Of a DNA stretch of 10,539 nucleotides, positions 6,469 to 10,539 are shown piece by piece. The stretch is taken from positions 2,188 through 12,726 of the forward strand of contig MGMR01000082.1 of the NCBI GenBank assembly GCA_001796495.1. The letters are read 5' to 3'. How positions within the stretch are numbered: the first letter of the stretch is position 1; each line of letters opens with the position of its first letter. This DNA comes from Chloroflexi bacterium RBG_13_51_18 (lineage in GTDB: Bacteria; Chloroflexota; Dehalococcoidia; Dehalococcoidales; RBG-16-60-22). The position numbers were made by a program, and so were the translations under genes. A model generated the notes under the pieces. That model worked only from the letters and a program-made list of their open reading frames with translations. It did no database searches and was not told where the DNA came from.

Positions 6469-7209
6469 GTGGAGAAGACAAAATTAAACATAATACGACT
6501 TTACACGGTGGAAGAGGATGAGATATATCCTGATTTACGTAGAGCTATCCTTAAATTAAAAGCGCCAATAGAATTACTGGGAGTCTTAAATAGTCGCGAT
6601 ATTGGGACTCTAAGGCAAACTTTGATGGATCTTTCTCCTGATGTGGTGTTCATTAATATTAACAATATTGATGTAGATATCATCAAAGAAGTAGAACAAA
6701 TTCGTTTAGACCATCCGAAAATCGGGATAGTCCTTTTGTTTGGGTCCTGCACTGCTCAAGATATCGAACAATTGCGCAGGCTGGCCTTACTAAAAGGTGT
6801 GGGGGGAACAGCACTTTTTCTAAAACAACCACTAAATAAAATGGAGTGGTTATGTTCGGCTATATCAGCCGTCAGTCAAGGTCAATTTATCCTTGACGCA
6901 ATACTTACCGCCTTTATGTTCACGGAGAAACCGGAGACTGCATTCCTAGAACAATTCACTCCCAGGGAATTAGATATTCTGAACCTGCTGGCAAACGGGT
7001 ACAAAAACTTAGAAATAGCGGCAACCCTTCATATCAATATCAAGACAGTAGAGCAGCACCTGAATAATTTGTATAGCAAGCTTAAAACAGAATATGAATT
7101 TAGTGACAAGCATCTAAGAGTCAGCGTGGCGAAGCTGTACCTGGACGCGACAAGAGATTCGGGTATGAAGAAGAACTTGACTATTCGTAGTTCAGTTATC
7201 CGGATGTAA
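6469..7209 (+). CDS. LuxR/FixJ-type regulator with a degenerate receiver domain
   Basis: A 246-residue protein with a receiver-like N-terminal half and a GerE/LuxR helix-turn-helix at 162-206 (FTPRELDILNLLANGYKNLEIAATLHINIKTVEQHLNNLYSKL in register), the DNA-binding part. In the receiver half the acidic pair is present (EED, 15-17), strand 3 is SPDVVFININ (56-65), and the conserved Lys is K119 in FLKQPL. The residue aligned with the phosphorylated Asp is Asn63, so ordinary phosphotransfer is unlikely; activity may be controlled by ligand, partner or expression level. No histidine kinase is nearby. The extra stretch after the HTH (207-246) is basic and of unknown role. The GTG start is chosen because GGGAGG lies 6 bases upstream and no better start follows. 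The gene is clearly more AT-rich than rarA or the ABC genes. Confidence 0.85.
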   Translation: MEKTKLNIIRLYTVEEDEIYPDLRRAILKLKAPIELLGVLNSRDIGTLRQTLMDLSPDVVFININNIDVDIIKEVEQIRLDHPKIGIVLLFGSCTAQDIEQLRRLALLKGVGGTALFLKQPLNKMEWLCSAISAVSQGQFILDAILTAFMFTEKPETAFLEQFTPRELDILNLLANGYKNLEIAATLHINIKTVEQHLNNLYSKLKTEYEFSDKHLRVSVAKLYLDATRDSGMKKNLTIRSSVIRM

Positions 7210-7384
7210 TACGTTGATGGTAGATGTAACCGACTCTACTTAATTCATTTTCTCATTATCAAAATTGCAACGAATCCCAATTACTATTCCGTATTATATT
7301 GATAGACAAACCAACGCTAAATAAGTCAGCTTTGTGATTTTTTCAACCAGAGGTCTACGTACAGAGAGTTAACCTGCAAATATC
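7210..7384. other. Intergenic region, little recognisable
   Basis: AT-rich spacer between the LuxR-type gene and the TetR promoter. A short GTAGA...TCTAC inverted repeat (7220-7224/7235-7239) follows the stop but has no real T-run, so it is at best a weak terminator. I see no gene here. Confidence 0.4.
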
Positions 7385-7413
7385 TTGACAACCGCCCCCT
7401 TTCATATTACAAT
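7385..7413 (+). promoter_or_regulatory. Near-consensus sigma-70 promoter of the TetR-ABC operon
   Basis: TTGACA (7385-7390) and TACAAT (7408-7413) are separated by exactly 17 bases. The -35 is perfect and the -10 differs from consensus at one position. Transcription should begin around 7419-7421, inside the palindrome that follows. Confidence 0.85.
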
Positions 7414-7414
7414 A

Positions 7415-7432
7415 TGAATGAACGTTCATTCA
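7415..7432. promoter_or_regulatory. TetR-family operator, 18-bp perfect palindrome
   Basis: TGAATGAACGTTCATTCA is a perfect 18-base palindrome starting two bases after the -10 box and covering the predicted transcription start. The TGAATGA/TCATTCA half-sites are of a type known for TetR-family repressors, for example Bacillus FadR sites. Bound repressor would block initiation of its own operon, a typical autoregulatory layout. The assignment to the adjacent TetR protein is inferred from position. Confidence 0.85.
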
Positions 7433-7453
7433 GTAATACAAGAGGAAACGGCT

Positions 7454-8092
7454 GTGGTAACCAAAGAGTCGAAGAAAAGGACAAGCACGGAAAAGCGTCG
7501 TGGTCAAATACTCAAGGCGGCGCGGGAAATCTTTACGCAAAAGGGTTACGCCGCCGCCACGGTACCAGAAATCGCTAAAGGGGCGGGGGTCGCCGCGGGC
7601 ACGATTTATCTCTACTACCCAAGCAAGCGGGAGCTGTTTGTCGCCGTGGTTAAAGACCTCATTATCACCACGCCCCTGCTCAACCTCATCGATAAGATTC
7701 CGCAGGGGGATATCGACACCGTCTTTAGAAACATCCTTAAAGACAGGCTAGACCTGATTAAGAACCCGGTCTTTTCCCGGATGCCGTCGCTGATGGGGGA
7801 GGTCCTACGCGACCCAGAGCTCAAAGACCTCTGGCTGAAAGAGTTTTTACAGCCCTTCCTCGGGCGGATAGAGACGGGCTACCGCATGATGTCGGCTACG
7901 GGCAAGTTCCGTCGATTGGAGCCGTCCGTAGCGGTCAGGGTGGTGGGGGGCATGATTATCGGCTTCCTGATGCTAAGAGTCATGGAAGGCAATACCAGCC
8001 CCCTGAATAAAATCGAACAGGAAAAAATCGCCGACGACATCGTGAACCTTTTATTGCACGGACTACTCAAGAAACAGGAGGACGTTAAATGA
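7454..8092 (+). CDS. TetR/AcrR-family transcriptional repressor
   Basis: A 212-residue one-component regulator with an N-terminal TetR helix-turn-helix: RGQILKAAREIFTQKGYAAA (16-35), TVPEIAKGAGVAAGTIYLYY (36-55), then PSKRELFVAVV, the canonical pattern ending in the Y-x-Y-F-x-x-K-like turn. The rest (about 70-212) is a variable helical ligand-binding and dimer domain; the ligand is unknown. The frame stays open to ATG 7418, but that ATG lies within the operator and at or before the expected transcription start. GTG 7454 has AGAGG (7441-7445) 8 bases upstream, so I place the start there. The gene ends in an ATGA overlap with the ABC ATPase gene, so repressor and transporter share one mRNA, and the repressor most likely controls export of a toxic or signalling compound. 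Confidence 0.92.
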   Translation: MVTKESKKRTSTEKRRGQILKAAREIFTQKGYAAATVPEIAKGAGVAAGTIYLYYPSKRELFVAVVKDLIITTPLLNLIDKIPQGDIDTVFRNILKDRLDLIKNPVFSRMPSLMGEVLRDPELKDLWLKEFLQPFLGRIETGYRMMSATGKFRRLEPSVAVRVVGGMIIGFLMLRVMEGNTSPLNKIEQEKIADDIVNLLLHGLLKKQEDVK

Positions 8093-8838
8093 CCGATGCC
8101 GCAATCGCCGTCAATAACCTCGCCTTTAAATACGGAGCCTTAAAGGTTATCGACGACATGACGATGGAAATAGAGTCGGGCACCAGCTACGGGCTGTTGG
8201 GGCCTAACGGGGCGGGAAAGACCACCCTGATACGTTTAATGGTGGGGCTTTTAAAGCCGGCGGGGGGCAATGTCCTGTGCCTGGGGAAGCCGCCGACGCG
8301 GTCGATGGCTAAAAACATCGGTTATATGCCCCAGCTGCCCGCGTTATATTCGGAGCTATCCGTGGAGCAAAATATCGATTTTTTCGGTCGGATATACGGG
8401 CTTAAAGACAGCAAAAAACGGTGGGAGCGCGTTAATGAGGTCATTAAAGTGGTCGACTTATGGGAAAAGCGCAAGACCCAGATAGTAAATTTAAGCGGGG
8501 GCATGAAGCAGCGCGTCAGCCTGGCGTGCGCGATAGTGCACCAGCCATCGCTGATTTTCCTCGATGAGCCGACGGTGGGGCTAGACCCGGAGCTGCGGGT
8601 GCATTTCTGGGACTATTTTACAGACCTGACCAAGGCGGGGCATACCCTGATTATTTCCAGCCATACCTTCGATGACGCCGCGCACTGCCAGCGGCTGGCT
8701 TTCCTGCGGCTGGGCAGGGTGGTTGCCCAAGGTACACCGGCGGAACTGCGCGCCGCCACCGGCAATAAAGAGGCTTCCCTGGAGGACGCTTTCCTCTACT
8801 TTATTAAGCACGACGAGGTGAAGGAAAATGTCCAGTAG
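8089..8838 (+). CDS. ABC transporter ATP-binding protein (ABC-2 exporter, DrrA-like)
   Basis: A 249-residue nucleotide-binding subunit that would drive an ABC-2-type exporter from the cytoplasmic side. All motifs are intact: Walker A GPNGAGKT (38-45), Q-loop YMPQ (79-82), signature LSGGMKQR (135-142), Walker B LIFLDEP (155-161), D-loop GLDP (164-167) and the switch His in SSH (190-192). The C-terminal part is short (about 55 residues after the H-loop), as in the multidrug and antibiotic exporter subgroup. The ribosome site AGGAGG (8076-8081) sits 7 bases before ATG, and the start overlaps the TetR stop. The end overlaps the permease gene by 11 bases. The substrate cannot be deduced; the TetR partner points to drug or lipid-like compounds. 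Confidence 0.95.
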   Translation: MTDAAIAVNNLAFKYGALKVIDDMTMEIESGTSYGLLGPNGAGKTTLIRLMVGLLKPAGGNVLCLGKPPTRSMAKNIGYMPQLPALYSELSVEQNIDFFGRIYGLKDSKKRWERVNEVIKVVDLWEKRKTQIVNLSGGMKQRVSLACAIVHQPSLIFLDEPTVGLDPELRVHFWDYFTDLTKAGHTLIISSHTFDDAAHCQRLAFLRLGRVVAQGTPAELRAATGNKEASLEDAFLYFIKHDEVKENVQ

Positions 8839-9556
8839 TACGTTGAACGTTGCCCGCCGTGTAATTCTGCAGGTTGTACGCGACCGCCGGACTATCGCGC
8901 TGATTATTGTCGCTCCGCTGGTGATAGCCACCGTTGCCGGCTTCAGTATTCCAGATAAAATGATGCTGGATAACGCCGCGCCGGCGATACTGGCTACGCT
9001 TATCATATTCTTCGGGTTTCTAATAACAGGCATCAGCTTTTTAAGAGAGCGCACCCAGGGCACGCTGGAGCGGATGCTGGTTTCACCGATATCCCGCATG
9101 GACATCGTGGCGGGGTATTTGCTGGGGCTGCTGCTCTTCGCTCTCTTGCAGACACTAATAATGTTCTTCTACATGGTTTATGTGCTAAGCATCAACTACC
9201 AGGGTGATTTGTGGCAAATTCTCGTTTTCCAAATGCTGATCGGTATTGTCGCGGTGTGCATGGGGACCTTCTTTTCCGCCTTCGCCAGGAACGAGTTCCA
9301 GATGATACAGTTTATCCCCCTGATTATCGTTCCCCAGATATTCCTTAGCGGTCTTTTCATACAGACAAGTCAACTGCCCTACGTCCTGGAATGGATATCC
9401 AAGTTTTTACCCCTTACTTACGGGGTGGAGGGAATCAAGGCATTAATGCAGCAGGGGCAGAGCCTGCTGGATATAGGCAAAGATATAGGCATACTGGCGG
9501 CTTTCGCGGCGGGGTTTTTAGTGCTGGCTTCTTTGACGTTGAGGCAGAAATCCTAG
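8828..9556 (+). CDS. ABC-2 type transporter permease
   Basis: A 242-residue membrane subunit partnered with the preceding ATPase. Six hydrophobic segments are visible at roughly 22-39, 52-71, 98-121, 130-152, 158-179 and 218-237. The cytosolic coupling helix motif RERTQGTLERML (73-84), followed by SPISR, is the hallmark of ABC2_membrane permeases. Only about a dozen residues separate the first two helices, so this is the compact form lacking the large extracellular domain of YhgE- or CcmB-unlike long permeases; two copies probably form the channel. ATG at 8828 follows GAGGTGAAGG. The last transmembrane segment ends close to the C-terminus, and the stop TAG overlaps the stop of the opposite-strand gene. 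It is likely a homodimeric permease for the exporter controlled by the upstream TetR repressor. Confidence 0.93.
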   Translation: MSSSTLNVARRVILQVVRDRRTIALIIVAPLVIATVAGFSIPDKMMLDNAAPAILATLIIFFGFLITGISFLRERTQGTLERMLVSPISRMDIVAGYLLGLLLFALLQTLIMFFYMVYVLSINYQGDLWQILVFQMLIGIVAVCMGTFFSAFARNEFQMIQFIPLIIVPQIFLSGLFIQTSQLPYVLEWISKFLPLTYGVEGIKALMQQGQSLLDIGKDIGILAAFAAGFLVLASLTLRQKS

Positions 9557-10254
9557 GGGACGAGGCGGTACAGAACTCGCACTTGCGGCCGTCTGCGTAT
9601 AGCAATTTTAATAAAAGGCGTAGGTCGCTTGCCTCTTTTAAGAGTAATTATACGCAAGTTTCGTTTCTTATATAATAATCTGATTATCTTTAACTCCATC
9701 ATTCGAGGTTTCAACCTAATCATCCTTCGCTGCCGCCCTATCAATTTTTCATCAATTTGATGAATTTTTTCAGATATGTAGCCCATTTCTTTTCGCCATC
9801 TTTGTATTCCCACAGCTATATCATTATATTTCCTATCATCAGAATACAATCTTCCTAATGTAGTAAAAGCAAAACCTAGTGCTAAGACTCCGATAACCAA
9901 ATCATTGTTTTCCAACGGTAAGTGACCTGTGAATACCAAAGCTAATAATATTGTTCCTCCTATGTTTCCGCATGCACCTAAAAAATTTAAAATATAGCTT
10001 ATTACGAGAAATCTGTCTGGCTTCTTCACCTCATATGGCCCAAGCCAATCATGAATCGTGTTTAATTTGAAATTCGACATCCTTTCCATTCCTGAAATTG
10101 TATATACTACCCCTAAAACTAAATAAGTTAAACCACTCACTATAAGGGTTTTTTCATGATTTGCTATTGCTAATATTATCCCGAACAATCCCATAATACC
10201 TGTCGTCATACCCCCGCCACATAAAATAGCTGTTTCTAATCTAATCTTTTGCAT
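9553..10254 (-). CDS. Hypothetical four-helix membrane protein with a basic C-terminal tail
   Basis: A 233-residue protein of no family I recognise. Four hydrophobic segments are visible: about 9-32 (AILCGGGMTTGIMGLFGIIL), 38-56, 82-108 (FLVISYILNFLGACGNIGGT), and 119-137. A hydrophilic, probably coiled segment then follows (KYNDIAVGIQRWRKEMGYISEKIHQIDEKL), and a very basic tail. The layout suggests an inner-membrane protein with a cytoplasmic C-terminus. The final 35-45 residues are coded across the GC-richer hairpin at 9594-9656 and down to the permease stop, so the true end may be earlier, with a frameshift, or the tail may be read-through. ATG 10254 has a modest AAGGG site 7 bases away. 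A TATAAT -10-like box lies on this strand at 10305-10300. The gene body is distinctly AT-rich compared with its neighbours, hinting at separate acquisition. Confidence 0.65.
   Translation of the reverse strand: MQKIRLETAILCGGGMTTGIMGLFGIILAIANHEKTLIVSGLTYLVLGVVYTISGMERMSNFKLNTIHDWLGPYEVKKPDRFLVISYILNFLGACGNIGGTILLALVFTGHLPLENNDLVIGVLALGFAFTTLGRLYSDDRKYNDIAVGIQRWRKEMGYISEKIHQIDEKLIGRQRRMIRLKPRMMELKIIRLLYKKRNLRIITLKRGKRPTPFIKIAIRRRPQVRVLYRLVP
9594..9656. terminator. Hairpin between convergent genes, possible bidirectional terminator
   Basis: TGCGTATA (9594-9601) is inverted as TATACGCA (9649-9656). Inside it, TAAAAGGC (9612-9619) pairs with GCC-tc-TTTTA (9631-9640) across an 11-base loop. The A-rich 5' and T-rich 3' flanks would let it work in either direction. 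It lies 37 bases after the permease stop, but also inside the 3' part of the opposite-strand frame. Confidence 0.5.
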
Positions 10255-10307
10255 GTTTCAACCCTTCAGATTTATTTTCGTCCTAATAGGATTTTATTCA
10301 TTATATT

Positions 10308-10343
10308 ACTACTAAATAAAGAAAGAGAGCTACATAGCTCTCT
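10308..10343 (-). terminator. Rho-independent terminator of carB
   Basis: On the - strand AGAGAGCTA (10343-10335) and TAGCTCTCT (10332-10324) form a perfect 9-base inverted repeat around two bases, realistically a 7-bp stem with a 6-base loop. TTCTTTATTT follows. It lies 66 bases beyond the carB stop in the right orientation. Confidence 0.8.
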
Positions 10344-10408
10344 CAACTGTATCAATCATTACGCTACTTGCGATGATGGCTTGTACAGAACGATAAACTC
10401 AAACGGCG

Positions 10409-10539
10409 TTAGCGTGAAGCTTTTTTGATATCTTCGTGGTAGCTTTGCAGGGATTTTACTTCTTCCCTGCCCTCGCGGTAAGCGGTAATGCCCTTGACAG
10501 CCGCCCTGGCTGCCGCCAGCGTGGTGATATAAGGCACGC
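10409..10539 (-). CDS. carB: Carbamoyl-phosphate synthase large subunit, C-terminal fragment
   Basis: The - strand frame entering at the window edge encodes the last 43 residues of CarB and stops at TAA (10411-10409). The visible VPYITTLAAARAAVKGI closely matches the (I/V)PY-x-TTLA-x-ARAAV-x-x-I end of the C-terminal MGS-like allosteric domain, followed by a variable charged tail ending DIKKASR. CarB makes carbamoyl phosphate from bicarbonate, ammonia and ATP for pyrimidine and arginine synthesis. The two ATP-grasp halves, and any linked carA or pyr genes, lie outside the window to the right. An intrinsic terminator follows the stop. The membrane-protein gene downstream on the same strand is therefore probably transcribed separately. 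Confidence 0.92.
   Translation of the reverse strand, partial: VPYITTLAAARAAVKGITAYREGREEVKSLQSYHEDIKKASR

Noticed and set aside
7418..7453. ATG 7418 as the start of the TetR gene
   Set aside because: It lies inside the palindromic operator, five bases after the -10 box, with no ribosome site; GTG 7454 has one.
9594..9656. Integron attC-like recombination site
   Set aside because: The nested hairpin lacks the GTTRRRY/RYYYAAC core sites, and no integrase gene is present.
9391..9675. + strand frame overlapping the permease 3' end
   Set aside because: Starts inside the permease coding sequence, runs through the hairpin, and its product has no motif.

Overview
This is a bacterial chromosomal window of moderate GC content. 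It holds nine complete protein genes with recognisable families, one complete orphan membrane-protein gene, one small hypothetical gene, and one truncated gene at each edge. There is no rRNA, no CRISPR array, no insertion sequence, and I found no tRNA. The style (tightly overlapping ATGA junctions, purine-rich ribosome sites, an orphan LuxR-type regulator, a DUF47-PiT pair, a dispersed-repeat-like sequence) makes me lean towards Chloroflexota, perhaps Dehalococcoidia. That is an impression from gene style, not proof.

Layout from left to right. Bases 1-101 are the tail of an unidentified gene. Bases 187-2640 form a translationally coupled trio: a SAM-dependent methyltransferase, a GNAT acetyltransferase and the replication-stress AAA+ ATPase RarA. 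After a leader of about 270 bases with a promoter and a strong hairpin plus T-run, 2907-4524 encodes a DUF47 (PhoU-like) protein and a PiT phosphate transporter with overlapping reading frames. A terminator and a repeat-like hairpin lead into a GT4 glycosyltransferase (4699-5883), whose start overlaps the stop of a four-codon mini-ORF.

Bases 5884-6468 contain no recognised gene. They hold an AT-rich stretch with inverted repeats, a 49-codon ORF with a very good ribosome site, and several dyads. They end at a LuxR-type DNA-binding protein (6469-7209) whose receiver-like domain has Asn where the phosphorylated Asp should be. From 7385 to 9556 runs a self-contained efflux-type operon: a near-consensus promoter, an 18-base perfect palindromic operator, a TetR-family regulator, an ABC ATPase and an ABC-2 permease, each junction overlapping. 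The palindrome covers the expected transcription start, and the most upstream ATG of the regulator lies inside it, so the true start is probably the GTG at 7454.

The right end is read leftwards: an AT-rich orphan four-helix membrane protein converges on the permease, and beyond it lie the carB C-terminus and its own terminator. I see no clear new multi-gene defence or biosynthetic system. The points most worth a second look are the phosphate-operon leader, the 5884-6468 leader/small-ORF region with its pseudo-receiver regulator, and the TetR operator architecture.
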